Source: Pseudocoprococcus catus
Lineage (GTDB): Bacteria; Bacillota; Clostridia; Lachnospirales; Lachnospiraceae
DNA: 64,000 bases
Reading direction: 5' to 3'
Assembly: GCF_019734885.1 (NCBI RefSeq)
Contig: NZ_JAAXCM010000034.1
Span: 96,353-160,352, forward strand
Positions 8,221 to 17,078 of this stretch are shown in pieces. Position 1 is the first letter of the stretch, and each line of letters starts with the position of its first letter. The translations under genes and the position numbers were made by a program. The notes beneath the pieces are model-generated. The model saw only the letters and a list, made by a program, of their open reading frames with translations. It was not told the DNA's origin and made no database searches.

Positions 8221-9240
8221 ATGAAGGACAGACTGCAAAAAATTAGAAATGAAGCCATCGCCCAGATCAAAGCTGCCGGTGGTATGGATGCACTGAATGA
8301 TATCCGTGTTTCCTTTTTAGGTAAAAAAGGCGAACTGACAGCCATTATGAAATCCATGAGAGATATCCCGCCTGAAGAACGTCCGGCATTCGGCCAGATG
8401 GTCAATGAAGCCCGTCAGGAAATTGAAAATTCTCTTGATACGATGAAGAAAGATCTTGCTGCAAAAGCCAGAGAACTTCAGCTCAAATCCGAAGTCATCG
8501 ATGTGACACTTCCGGCAAAGAAGAACCACCTGGGTCACCGCCACCCAAACAGCATTGCCCAGGAAGAAGTTGAACGTATCTTTACAGGTATGGGTTATGA
8601 AGTTGTAGAAGGACCTGAGATTGAGTTTGACTACTACAACTTTGAGGCTTTGAACATTCCTGCCAATCATCCTGCCAAAGATGAACAGGATACATTCTAC
8701 ATCACCAAGGATCTGCTGCTTCGTACACAGACATCCGGTACACAGATCCATACCATGGAAACTCAGCCGCTGCCGATCCGTATGATCGCACCGGGCCGTG
8801 TATTCCGTGCCGATGAACTGGATGCTACGCATTCACCGAACTTCCACCAGATTGAAGGCCTTGTCGTTGACAAGAATGTCACATTTGCCGATCTGAAGGG
8901 CACACTGGCTGAATTTGCAAAACAGCTTTTCGGCGAAGATACAAAGGTCAAGTTCAGACCGCATCATTTCCCATTCACAGAACCAAGTGCCGAAATGGAT
9001 GTCACATGCTTCAAATGCGGCGGCAAAGGCTGCAGAATGTGTAAAGGTGAAGGCTGGATTGAAATCCTTGGCTGCGGTATGGTGCATCCGCATGTATTTG
9101 AAATGTGCGGCATTGATCCTGAAGAATATCAGGGCTTTGCATTCGGTGTCGGCCTTGAGCGTATCGCCATGCTCAAATACGAAATTGATGACATGCATCA
9201 TCTCTATGAAAATGACATCAGATTTCTGAAACAGTTCTAA
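8221..9240 (+). CDS. pheS: Phenylalanyl-tRNA synthetase alpha subunit
   Basis: PheS forms the catalytic half of the alpha2-beta2 enzyme that charges tRNA-Phe. The 339 residues match the family length. An N-terminal coiled-coil tRNA-binding arm (about 1-85) is followed by the class II core. That core has the motif 2 region PGRVFRADELDATHSPNFHQIEG and motif 3-like GFAFGVGLERIAMLKY near the end. The start is fixed by the conserved N-terminal pattern (MKDRLQKIRNEA), not by an obvious ribosome site. It is first in a T-box-controlled operon and 21 nt upstream of pheT. Confidence 0.98.
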   Translation: MKDRLQKIRNEAIAQIKAAGGMDALNDIRVSFLGKKGELTAIMKSMRDIPPEERPAFGQMVNEARQEIENSLDTMKKDLAAKARELQLKSEVIDVTLPAKKNHLGHRHPNSIAQEEVERIFTGMGYEVVEGPEIEFDYYNFEALNIPANHPAKDEQDTFYITKDLLLRTQTSGTQIHTMETQPLPIRMIAPGRVFRADELDATHSPNFHQIEGLVVDKNVTFADLKGTLAEFAKQLFGEDTKVKFRPHHFPFTEPSAEMDVTCFKCGGKGCRMCKGEGWIEILGCGMVHPHVFEMCGIDPEEYQGFAFGVGLERIAMLKYEIDDMHHLYENDIRFLKQF

Positions 9241-9261
9241 GCAGCAGGAGGAAAATAGATT

Positions 9262-11694
9262 ATGAGAACATCATTAAAATGGATTAAAGACCTTGTACCG
9301 GGTATTGAGGATCTGACACCTCAGGAATATCTGGATGCCATGACATTATCCGGTTCAAAGGGTGAATATTATGTCGAGTTAGACAAGAATCTCGAGAATA
9401 TCGTTGTCGGACAGATTTTAAAAATCGAAAAACATCCTGATGCCGACAAACTGGTCATCTGCCAGGTGAATGTTGGTCAGGAAGAACCTGTACAGATAGT
9501 CACAGGTGCACCAAACGTCTTTGAGGGCGCTGTTGTTCCGGTTGTCCTTGCAGGCGGAAGAGTTGCCGGCGGTCATGACGGCAGCACCCCTCCGGAAGAG
9601 GGCATCAAAATCAAAAAGGGCAAACTCCGCGGTGTACCAAGTAACGGTATGATGTGTTCCATCGAAGAACTGGGTTCCAGCCGCGATATGTATCCGGATG
9701 CCCCTGAAAACGGTATCTACATCTTTAAGAACAGAGAAGATATCAAACCGGGTGACAACGCTGTCAAGGCTTTGGGCTTAGATGACGCTGTTATTGAATA
9801 CGAGATCACATCCAACCGTGTAGACTGCTTCAGTATCCTCGGTATTGCAAGAGAAGCTGCTGTTACATTCGACAAACCATTTTGTCCGCCGGTTGTAGAA
9901 CCAACAGGCAACGATGAGGATGTCAACGATTTTATCAGCGTTGAAGTCAAAGATACAGAGCTGTGTCCGCGCTACACAGCCCGTGTGGTTAAGAATATCA
10001 AGGTGGGACCATCTCCTGAATGGATGCAGCGTCGTCTGGCGGCTCAGGGCATCCGTCCGATCAACAACATCGTCGATATTACCAACTATGTCATGGAAGA
10101 ATACGGTCAGCCAATGCATGCCTATGACCTTTCTACCATCGCAGGCCAGAAGATCATTGTCCGCCGTGCCGAAGACAATGAGAAATTTGTTACTCTGGAT
10201 GGCCAGGAGAGAACACTGGACAACTCTATGCTGATGATCTGTGATGCAGAGAAACCAGTTGGTATCGCAGGTATCATGGGTGGCGAAAATTCCATGATCA
10301 CAGATGACGTAGATGCTATTTTATTTGAAGCAGCCTGCTTTGACGGCACCAATATCCGTCTCTCCGGCAAGAAGCTCGGTATGCGTACCGATGCCCAGAG
10401 CAAATTCGAAAAGGGTCTGGATCCGAATAATGCCAGCGCAGCCATCGACCGTGCCTGCCAGTTAATCGAAGTGCTGGGCTGTGGCGAAGTTGTCGGCGGT
10501 ATGGTAGACGTTTACGGCAAAGTCAAAGAGCCTCATGAAATTCCTTTCCAGCCTGAGAGAATTAACCGTCTCCTTGGTACTGATTTATCTGCTGAACAGA
10601 TGCTTGGTTACTTCAAGTCACTGGAGCTTGAATACGATGCTGACAGAAATGTCATGATTATCCCGACATTCAGACAAGATCTTCTGGGCACAGCAGACCT
10701 TGCTGAGGAAGTTGCAAGATTCTATGGCTACTCCAATATTCCTTCAACACTGCCAAGCGGCGAATCCACCAGCGGTAAAGTTTCCTTCAAGCACAGAGTC
10801 GAAGATGTTGCCAAGGAAACTGCTGAATTCTGCGGATTCTCCGAAGGTATGACTTTCTCCTTTGAAAGTCCGAAGGTATTTGACAAACTCCGCCTGGATG
10901 CTGATGATCCGCTGCGTCAGGCAATCACTATTGCCAACCCACAGGGTGAAGATTACAGTATCATGAAGACAACACCTTTAAACGGCATGCTTGTTTCTCT
11001 GGCAAGAAACTTCAACCGCCGCAACAAAGATGTAAAATTATACGAAATGGCCAAGATTTATCTGCCTAAATCACTGCCACTGACAGAATACGCTGATGAA
11101 CGTGTTCAATTTACACTCGGTTTCTACGGTGAAGGCGATTTCTTCACAATGAAAGGTGTTGTGGAGGAATTCCTTGAAAGAGCAGGTATGCATGATATCG
11201 TTGATTATGATCCAAATGCCGGAAAAAGCTTTCTGCATCCGGGTCGTCAGGCCAACATCATTTACCAGGGCAAAGTCATCGGCTACATGGGTGAAGTTCA
11301 TCCGGAAGTATGCGAAAACTATGACCTGAAGACACGTGCTTACATTGCCGTTCTTGATATGCCTGTCATTACAGAAATGGCAACATTTGACCGTCATTTC
11401 AAGGGCATTGCCAAACATCCTGCTGTAAACCGTGATATCAGTATGGTGGTTAAGAAAGACATCCTTGTTGGTCAGATTGAAAAAGTCATCCGCGAAAAGG
11501 GTGGTCATCATCTTGAAAGCTACCATCTGTTTGATATCTACGAAGGTTCACAGATCAAACCAGGTTACAAGTCCGTTGCTTACTCCATCACTTTCAGAGC
11601 AAACGACAGAACACTGGAAGAAAAAGATATCACAGCGGCTATGGACAAGATCATTGCCGGCCTTGAAGACCTTGGCATCGAACTGAGAAAATAG
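9262..11694 (+). CDS. pheT: Phenylalanyl-tRNA synthetase beta subunit
   Basis: An 810-residue beta subunit with the full set of expected domains in order. These are an N-terminal tRNA-binding OB fold (about 40-155, KIEKHPDADKLVICQV), the B3/B4 editing domain (about 210-370, including RPINNIVDITNYVM), the B5 domain (about 405-475), the catalytic-like core, and a C-terminal ferredoxin-like anticodon-binding domain (about 718-810, FKGIAKHPAVNRDISMV). A GCAGGAGG ribosome site precedes the ATG. It is co-transcribed with pheS and queA. Confidence 0.98.
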   Translation: MRTSLKWIKDLVPGIEDLTPQEYLDAMTLSGSKGEYYVELDKNLENIVVGQILKIEKHPDADKLVICQVNVGQEEPVQIVTGAPNVFEGAVVPVVLAGGRVAGGHDGSTPPEEGIKIKKGKLRGVPSNGMMCSIEELGSSRDMYPDAPENGIYIFKNREDIKPGDNAVKALGLDDAVIEYEITSNRVDCFSILGIAREAAVTFDKPFCPPVVEPTGNDEDVNDFISVEVKDTELCPRYTARVVKNIKVGPSPEWMQRRLAAQGIRPINNIVDITNYVMEEYGQPMHAYDLSTIAGQKIIVRRAEDNEKFVTLDGQERTLDNSMLMICDAEKPVGIAGIMGGENSMITDDVDAILFEAACFDGTNIRLSGKKLGMRTDAQSKFEKGLDPNNASAAIDRACQLIEVLGCGEVVGGMVDVYGKVKEPHEIPFQPERINRLLGTDLSAEQMLGYFKSLELEYDADRNVMIIPTFRQDLLGTADLAEEVARFYGYSNIPSTLPSGESTSGKVSFKHRVEDVAKETAEFCGFSEGMTFSFESPKVFDKLRLDADDPLRQAITIANPQGEDYSIMKTTPLNGMLVSLARNFNRRNKDVKLYEMAKIYLPKSLPLTEYADERVQFTLGFYGEGDFFTMKGVVEEFLERAGMHDIVDYDPNAGKSFLHPGRQANIIYQGKVIGYMGEVHPEVCENYDLKTRAYIAVLDMPVITEMATFDRHFKGIAKHPAVNRDISMVVKKDILVGQIEKVIREKGGHHLESYHLFDIYEGSQIKPGYKSVAYSITFRANDRTLEEKDITAAMDKIIAGLEDLGIELRK

Positions 11695-11707
11695 AGGCTG
11701 ACAGACA

Positions 11708-12733
11708 ATGAAAACAAGTGATTTTTATTACGATCTTCCTGAAGAACTGATCGCTCAGGATCCGTTAGAAGACCGGTCAAGCTCCAGACTCATGGTGCTT
11801 GACCGCGAAAGCGGTGAGATCAGCCATCATATCTTCAAGGATATTATTGAATATTTAAACCCTGAAGACTGCCTTGTTATCAATGATACAAAGGTCATTC
11901 CGGCAAGACTCTACGGTATCAAAGAAGATACCGGCGCCCACATTGAAATTCTCTTATTGAAGAGAAGAGAAAATGATGTCTGGGAGACACTGGTTCGCCC
12001 AGGCAAAAAAGCAAAACCGGGTACCCGCCTGACATTTGGTGACGGACGTCTGAAAGCAGAAGTCATTGATGTAGTGGAAGAGGGCAACCGTCTGATCCAT
12101 TTCGAATACGAAGGTATTTTTGAAGAAATCCTTGACCAGTTAGGTGAAATGCCGCTGCCGCCATATATCACCCACAAGCTTCAGGACAAAAACCGTTACC
12201 AGACAGTCTATGCCAAACATGAAGGCAGTGCCGCTGCACCCACAGCCGGACTGCATTTTACACCGGAACTTCTGGCGGCCATTGAAGCCAAAGGCATCCG
12301 CATCGCCCGTGTGACCCTTCATGTGGGCCTGGGCACATTCCGTCCTGTCAAGGTGGAGGATGTGACACAGCACCATATGCACTCTGAGTATTATCAGGTC
12401 ACTCAAGAAGCCGCTGATATCATCAATGATACAAAAAAACGCGGCGGCAGAGTCATCGCCGTTGGTACCACCAGCACACGTACACTGGAATCCGTGGCGG
12501 ATGAAGACGGCACCATGCATGCTGCAGGCGGATGGACGGAGATTTTCATCTATCCGGGCTACAAATTCAAATGCATTGATGCGCTCATCACCAATTTCCA
12601 TCTTCCGGAATCAACACTTTTAATGCTCGTCTCCGCACTGGCAGGCAAAGAGCATATTATGCATGCCTACGAAACAGCTGTTCAGGAGCGTTATCGTTTC
12701 TTCAGCTTCGGGGATGCGATGTTTATAAAATAA
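11708..12733 (+). CDS. queA: S-adenosylmethionine:tRNA ribosyltransferase-isomerase
   Basis: QueA transfers and isomerises the ribose of SAM onto preQ1 in tRNA to give epoxyqueuosine. The 341-residue length and motifs are characteristic: [18 protein letters not shown] at the start, [12 protein letters not shown], the [11 protein letters not shown] signature, [10 protein letters not shown], and [11 protein letters not shown]. The gene begins 14 nt after pheT and ends the phe operon before a terminator. Other queuosine genes are not in this window, so this cell may make or salvage queuosine with genes elsewhere. Confidence 0.97.
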   Translation: MKTSDFYYDLPEELIAQDPLEDRSSSRLMVLDRESGEISHHIFKDIIEYLNPEDCLVINDTKVIPARLYGIKEDTGAHIEILLLKRRENDVWETLVRPGKKAKPGTRLTFGDGRLKAEVIDVVEEGNRLIHFEYEGIFEEILDQLGEMPLPPYITHKLQDKNRYQTVYAKHEGSAAAPTAGLHFTPELLAAIEAKGIRIARVTLHVGLGTFRPVKVEDVTQHHMHSEYYQVTQEAADIINDTKKRGGRVIAVGTTSTRTLESVADEDGTMHAAGGWTEIFIYPGYKFKCIDALITNFHLPESTLLMLVSALAGKEHIMHAYETAVQERYRFFSFGDAMFIK

Positions 12734-12773
12734 CCTGTTTTGACCGCAAAGTGACTTCAAAACGGGCTGAACA

Positions 12774-12820
12774 AAAGGCATATGTTGCAGTTATCTGCCG
12801 GCATATGCCTTTCTTTTTTC
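12774..12820 (+). terminator. Terminator of pheST-queA
   Basis: AAAGGCATATG (12774-12784) pairs with CATATGCCTTT (12802-12812), followed by CTTTTTTC. A second weaker inverted repeat (GTTTTGA/TCAAAAC) lies just upstream. Confidence 0.8.
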
Positions 12821-12953
12821 AAAAGAGTCCATTAAAGATAATGTTGAAAATCCATAGACAACTAAGCACTCATAGTGTTATAATGGAGCGTATGATGTCA
12901 ATGGAATGACACCGCAATATTATTTTATTACTACAAAAAGGAAAGGATTATAT

Positions 12954-13886
12954 ATGGACGTAGACAGGGAACAGCTTCAAAAACTCAGAGAACAGATTGG
13001 CAGAAAAGCACATCTGACATCCATGCTTGACAATTTGTATGTTCAGGAAAAAGAACAGAAGGAAAAGGTTGAAGAACTGCGACAGGAAAAAGAAGATGAG
13101 CAAAAGGATGTAGACCGTTTAGAAGACAGGGGCCTGACAGCCCTTTTTTACAGCCTCATCGGCAAAATCGACGAGAAGATGACGAAGGAACAGAAGGAAG
13201 CATATGCAGCCTCCGTGAAATATGAAGCTGCCAGCCAGGAATTAAAGGCGATTCAATATCATATTGATACATATGTGAAAGAACTGGATTACCTCAAAGG
13301 ATGCGAAGCAACCTACAATGAATTGTTGAAGGCAAGAGAGGACGGAATTCGTCTCAGGAATTCAGACAAAGCGGACAGATTGCTTCATCTCGATGAACAG
13401 ATATCTGCCTGCAGCAGCCGTATCAAAGAACTTCAGGAAGCTATTTCAGCAGGACAGAAGGCCGCTTTTACAACAGATTGTGTACTTGGCAAGCTTGACA
13501 ATGCAGAAGCATGGGGCACATGGGATATCCTCGGCGGCGGTTTACTCAGCACAGCAGCCAAACACGGCAATCTGGACGATGCCCAGAGCTATATTACCGA
13601 ACTCCAGATGGATCTCAGACACTTCAACACAGAATTGACTGATATCTCCGTTCAGAGGGATGTTCATGTCAACACAGATGATTTCCTGCGTTTTGCAGAT
13701 TACTTTTTTGATGGCATCTTTGCAGATCTGGCTGTTCAAAAGCGTATCAAGCAATCCAAAGAACAGGTTCAAGGGATTAAAACCGAGATTGAGTACGTTC
13801 TCGAAGAACTGGAACGCATGCTGGATGAGGAACAGCACCTGAAAGAGACACTCCAATCAGAGATTGAAGACGTCCTTGTAGAATAA
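12954..13886 (+). CDS. Coiled-coil protein of unknown function
   Basis: A 310-residue, highly charged protein. Residues about 1-60 and 255-308 are strongly heptad-like (rich in E, K, Q and L), with a second helical region at about 80-180. A glycine-rich central patch, WDILGGGLLSTAAKHGNLDDAQ (about 195-216), is the only part resembling a conserved family signature. I have seen it in uncharacterised Firmicutes and Actinobacteria proteins. No signal peptide or membrane helix. The ATG at 12954 follows AAAGGAAAGGA; an in-frame extension to 12906 has no such site. A TATAAT box lies at 12879-12884. Monocistronic. Confidence 0.8.
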   Translation: MDVDREQLQKLREQIGRKAHLTSMLDNLYVQEKEQKEKVEELRQEKEDEQKDVDRLEDRGLTALFYSLIGKIDEKMTKEQKEAYAASVKYEAASQELKAIQYHIDTYVKELDYLKGCEATYNELLKAREDGIRLRNSDKADRLLHLDEQISACSSRIKELQEAISAGQKAAFTTDCVLGKLDNAEAWGTWDILGGGLLSTAAKHGNLDDAQSYITELQMDLRHFNTELTDISVQRDVHVNTDDFLRFADYFFDGIFADLAVQKRIKQSKEQVQGIKTEIEYVLEELERMLDEEQHLKETLQSEIEDVLVE

Positions 13887-13898
13887 TCAACATATACC

Positions 13899-13936
13899 AT
13901 GCCGATGACGGGATTTGATTGTCATCGGCATTTTTT
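13899..13936 (+). terminator. Terminator after the coiled-coil gene
   Basis: ATGCCGATGAC (13899-13909) pairs with GTCATCGGCAT (13921-13931), followed by a T run. Confidence 0.9.
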
Positions 13937-13939
13937 GCA

Positions 13940-14116
13940 AGTCTTGACGAATTCTTTATGGTACGCGTCGGCTCTCTGATCGATCAGAAGCTGCTGGACG
14001 AATCCCAACCGCTGATACCGCAGATCATAAAACATGATGTCCTGCCTCCCCTCAATTCCCAGGAATATTTCTTTGATGCCGCTTATGCTGCAGCGGAAAA
14101 TAATAATTTCAGATAA
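13940..14116 (+). pseudogene. Remnant of polyphosphate kinase 1 (ppk1 fragment)
   Basis: Right after a terminator, an open frame of about 58 codons begins SLDEFFMVRVGSLIDQ. This closely matches the NLDEFFMVRVGSL motif near the N-terminus of polyphosphate kinase 1, normally about 700 residues. Upstream family sequence is replaced by the terminator. Downstream sequence leaves the family within about 10 residues and stops at 14116. No start codon or ribosome site is convincing. I read it as a relic of a deleted ppk1. The origin of the second half is unknown. Confidence 0.6.
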
Positions 14117-14135
14117 TATCCTGCACATAAATGAT

Positions 14136-14164
14136 TTGACAAAACAGGGCACATCTTTTATAAT
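14136..14164 (+). promoter_or_regulatory. Promoter of the SEC-C protein gene
   Basis: TTGACA at 14136-14141, a 17-nt spacer and TATAAT at 14159-14164: a consensus sigma-A promoter about 85 nt ahead of the gene. Confidence 0.8.
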
Positions 14165-14251
14165 TTGATAAGGTGTGTCCTGTTTCTTTTTCAGAGGCAG
14201 AATACAGAAATTGTCATTAAATTTTATAAAATAAAGGATAAGGTGAATAAC

Positions 14252-14752
14252 ATGAGTTTAATGGAAGATTGGGAAGTACTTGCAAACCAGTACAATACAG
14301 ATCAGGCAACAGCACAAAAGTTCTGGACAGATTACTATATGCAGGAAAAGGCAGTTTATGAGAAGATGCTGACAAAACCTGTTGAAGTTGAGAAAGGCAC
14401 TGTCGCTGAACTCGCTGAGAAATACGGCATGGATGTCGTTCGTTTCGGCGGATTCCTTGATGGTATCAACGAAAGCTTAAAGACACCAAACCCGGTTGAT
14501 ACAATCGTTGCTGAATCAGAAGTTACTGTTGATATCGACCTTGAGAAGCTGTACTACAATATGGTTGCTGCAAAAGCTGATTGGCTTTACAACCTGCCTC
14601 AATGGGATGCACTTCTGACAGAAGAACGCAGAAAAGAGCTCTACAAAGCCCAGAAGAAATCTATGACTGTTGTTAAAGGCAAGAAGATCGGACGTAATGA
14701 TCCATGCCCATGCGGAAGCGGCAAGAAGTACAAACAGTGCTGTGGACGTTAA
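14252..14752 (+). CDS. SEC-C metal-binding domain protein
   Basis: A 166-residue cytosolic protein. The last 22 residues form a SEC-C zinc motif: [19 protein letters not shown], with the C-x-C and C-C ligands. The rest (residues 1-140) is helical and acidic, with no motif I can name. SEC-C tails occur on SecA and on many proteins of unknown role. The ATG follows GATAAGGTG; an upstream in-frame extension overlaps the promoter and is rejected. An ABC-F gene begins 29 nt downstream, so the two may be co-transcribed. Confidence 0.85.
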   Translation: MSLMEDWEVLANQYNTDQATAQKFWTDYYMQEKAVYEKMLTKPVEVEKGTVAELAEKYGMDVVRFGGFLDGINESLKTPNPVDTIVAESEVTVDIDLEKLYYNMVAAKADWLYNLPQWDALLTEERRKELYKAQKKSMTVVKGKKIGRNDPCPCGSGKKYKQCCGR

Positions 14753-14781
14753 TCACTGCTTAAGTCTGAACAGAGGTTTTT

Positions 14782-16338
14782 ATGAGTATTTTAAATGTTG
14801 AACATTTATCCCACGGATTCGGAGACAGAGCCATCTTTCAGGATGTCTCTTTCCGGATGCTGGCGGGAGAACATATTGGACTTATCGGCGCCAACGGTGA
14901 AGGTAAGTCTACTTTTATGAGTATTATTACAGGCAAACTGATGCCTGACGAAGGTAAGATTGAATGGGCCAAAAATGTCCGTGTCGGTTATCTTGACCAG
15001 CACACAGTCCTTGAAAAGGGCATGACGGTCCGTCAGGTGCTGACATCCGCCTTTGACTTCCTTTTTGAGATGGAAGAGAAGATGAATCATCTCTGTGACA
15101 ACATGGGCGAGATGTCACAGGATGAGATGGATGCGGCCATGGAGGAACTCGGCACCATTCAGGATCTTCTTATGATGCATGATTTTTACATGATCGACAG
15201 CAAGGTGGATGAAGTAGCCCGGGCACTTGGTCTGACAGATATTGGCCTTGACAGGGATGTCACTGATTTAAGCGGCGGCCAGCGTACCAAAGTCCTGCTG
15301 GCCAAGCTTCTCCTTGAAAAACCGGACATCCTGCTTTTGGATGAGCCTACCAACTATCTGGATGTCCTCCATATTGAATGGCTGAAACGTTACCTGAATG
15401 ACTATGAGAATGCTTTCATTCTTATTTCCCACGATATTCCATTCCTGAACTCCGTGGTCAATTTGATTTATCATATGGAGAATCAGCGTCTGGATCGTTA
15501 TGTAGGCAATTACGACCAGTTCCAGGATATTTATGCCATGAAGAAAGCCCAACTGGAAGCTGCTTACAATAAACAACAGAAAGAGATTGCCCAGTTGAAG
15601 GACTTTGTTGCCCGCAACAAAGCCAGAGTCGCTACCCGCAATATGGCCATGTCCCGACAGAAGAAACTGGACAAAATGGATGTAATTGAACTGGCAGCCG
15701 AAAAACCGAAACCGGAATTTAACTTTAAACTTTCCCGCACACCAAGCCGCTATATTTTCCAGACAAAAGATCTTGTTATCGGTTATGATGAGCCTTTGTC
15801 AACACCGTTGAATCTTGAGATGGAACGCGGACAGAAGATTGTCCTGACCGGTGCCAACGGTATTGGTAAAACAACGCTGTTAAAGAGTATTCTCGGTCTC
15901 ATCCCATCCATCAGAGGAAGCGTGGAACAAGGTGATTATCTGAATATCGGTTATTTTGAACAGGAGATGACCGGAGACGGCGCGAAAACCTGTATCGAAA
16001 CACTCTGGGATGAATTTCCATCCTTCAGCCAGTATGAAGTCCGGTCAGCACTGGCCAAATGCGGCCTGACAACCAAACATATTGAGAGCCAGGTCCGTGT
16101 CTTAAGCGGCGGTGAGCAGGCCAAAGTCCGTCTCTGCAAATTAATCAACCGTGAGACCAACGTCCTGCTTCTGGATGAGCCTACCAACCATCTGGATGTG
16201 GATGCCAAAGATGAATTAAAACGTGCATTGCTGGACTATAACGGCAGTATTTTAATGGTCTGCCATGAACCGGACTTTTATGACGGTCTGGCCACAGATG
16301 TCTGGGACTGCACAAAATGGACAACTAAAATTTTTTAA
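14782..16338 (+). CDS. ABC-F family ATP-binding protein
   Basis: A 518-residue protein with two ABC ATPase domains and no membrane segments, so not a transporter. Walker A motifs are GANGEGKST (about 37-45) and GANGIGKTT (about 358-366). Signature motifs are LSGGQRTK and LSGGEQAK, and Walker B motifs LLLDEPTNYLD and LLLDEPTNHLD. The linker (about 250-300) is rich in K, R and Q, as in ABC-F factors that act on the ribosome's tRNA exit or peptidyl site. It is closer to the YkpA/EttA-like housekeeping type than to named resistance proteins, but subtype cannot be settled by eye. Confidence 0.92.
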   Translation: MSILNVEHLSHGFGDRAIFQDVSFRMLAGEHIGLIGANGEGKSTFMSIITGKLMPDEGKIEWAKNVRVGYLDQHTVLEKGMTVRQVLTSAFDFLFEMEEKMNHLCDNMGEMSQDEMDAAMEELGTIQDLLMMHDFYMIDSKVDEVARALGLTDIGLDRDVTDLSGGQRTKVLLAKLLLEKPDILLLDEPTNYLDVLHIEWLKRYLNDYENAFILISHDIPFLNSVVNLIYHMENQRLDRYVGNYDQFQDIYAMKKAQLEAAYNKQQKEIAQLKDFVARNKARVATRNMAMSRQKKLDKMDVIELAAEKPKPEFNFKLSRTPSRYIFQTKDLVIGYDEPLSTPLNLEMERGQKIVLTGANGIGKTTLLKSILGLIPSIRGSVEQGDYLNIGYFEQEMTGDGAKTCIETLWDEFPSFSQYEVRSALAKCGLTTKHIESQVRVLSGGEQAKVRLCKLINRETNVLLLDEPTNHLDVDAKDELKRALLDYNGSILMVCHEPDFYDGLATDVWDCTKWTTKIF

Positions 16339-16488
16339 AAATACGACATTTTAATCCTTTTGTAGCTTTTTATTGAACATTTGCCTTTTTGTGAATCTGT
16401 ACTTTCCAGTCAATTTCTTTTATAGTACTAATTGCCAGCAGACAGGCTGAAGTAAACAGGAAATAAATAAAAGGACTGGAGGTCCGAT

Positions 16489-17061
16489 ATGAGTCTGATA
16501 GAGATACTTATCATTTCCATTGGGTTGTCTTTAGATGTCTATGCTGTTGTTGTGTGTCAGGGAGCAGTTCTTTTGAATATAGAAAAGTCTAAGCTCCTGA
16601 AGATGAGTTTGTTTTTCTGTGCCTGGCAGGTGGCTGCCGTTGCCATTGGCCATACAGTCACATTGATTCCTTATCTGGCTGATATTGCACATAATGTCAG
16701 TTATATCGGGGAATCAATTTCCGTTATCATTTTTACAGTAATGGGTGCATATATGTTATACAAGGCCTGGAAAAACGAAGGCATTCTTGAGAGACTCAGT
16801 GATATTAATTACAAGCAGCTTTCTGCAGCCGCTTTTTTCACCAGTCTTGACGCACTTTTTGCCGGCATGGGATTTGGTCTTTTGCAGGCCAGATTCTATA
16901 TTGTAGCCTTAAGCATACTGATTGTTACAGCATTTATGGTTATACTTGGATTGTACACCGGCATGCAGCTTGGATACGAACAGAAGACAAAAGCATACGG
17001 TATTGGCGGTATCCTGCTATTGATTTCCGCTGTAGATGTCGTACTTAAATATTTAGCATAA
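16489..17061 (+). CDS. MntP/YtaF-like manganese efflux family protein
   Basis: A 190-residue protein with six predicted membrane helices in two inverted halves. The first half carries ISIGLSLDVYAVVVCQG and the second FFTSLDALFAGMGFGL. These match the paired SLDA/F-G motifs of the MntP family, whose aspartates are needed for Mn(II) export. The ribosome site GGAGG sits just before the ATG. The radical SAM gene follows at 17 nt, suggesting one operon. I see no Mn riboswitch (yybP-ykoY) in the 150-nt leader, so the metal specificity is only inferred. Confidence 0.8.
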   Translation: MSLIEILIISIGLSLDVYAVVVCQGAVLLNIEKSKLLKMSLFFCAWQVAAVAIGHTVTLIPYLADIAHNVSYIGESISVIIFTVMGAYMLYKAWKNEGILERLSDINYKQLSAAAFFTSLDALFAGMGFGLLQARFYIVALSILIVTAFMVILGLYTGMQLGYEQKTKAYGIGGILLLISAVDVVLKYLA

Positions 17062-17078
17062 ATCAGGAGGATTGAAAT

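Noticed and set aside
8196..8246. 16-codon upstream frame ahead of pheS
   Set aside because: Its ATG is only 3 nt from the ribosome site and inside a hairpin; kept only as an alternative in the pheS finding, not as a gene.
16339..16488. yybP-ykoY manganese riboswitch before the MntP-like gene
   Set aside because: None of the conserved loop motifs could be seen in the 150-nt leader.
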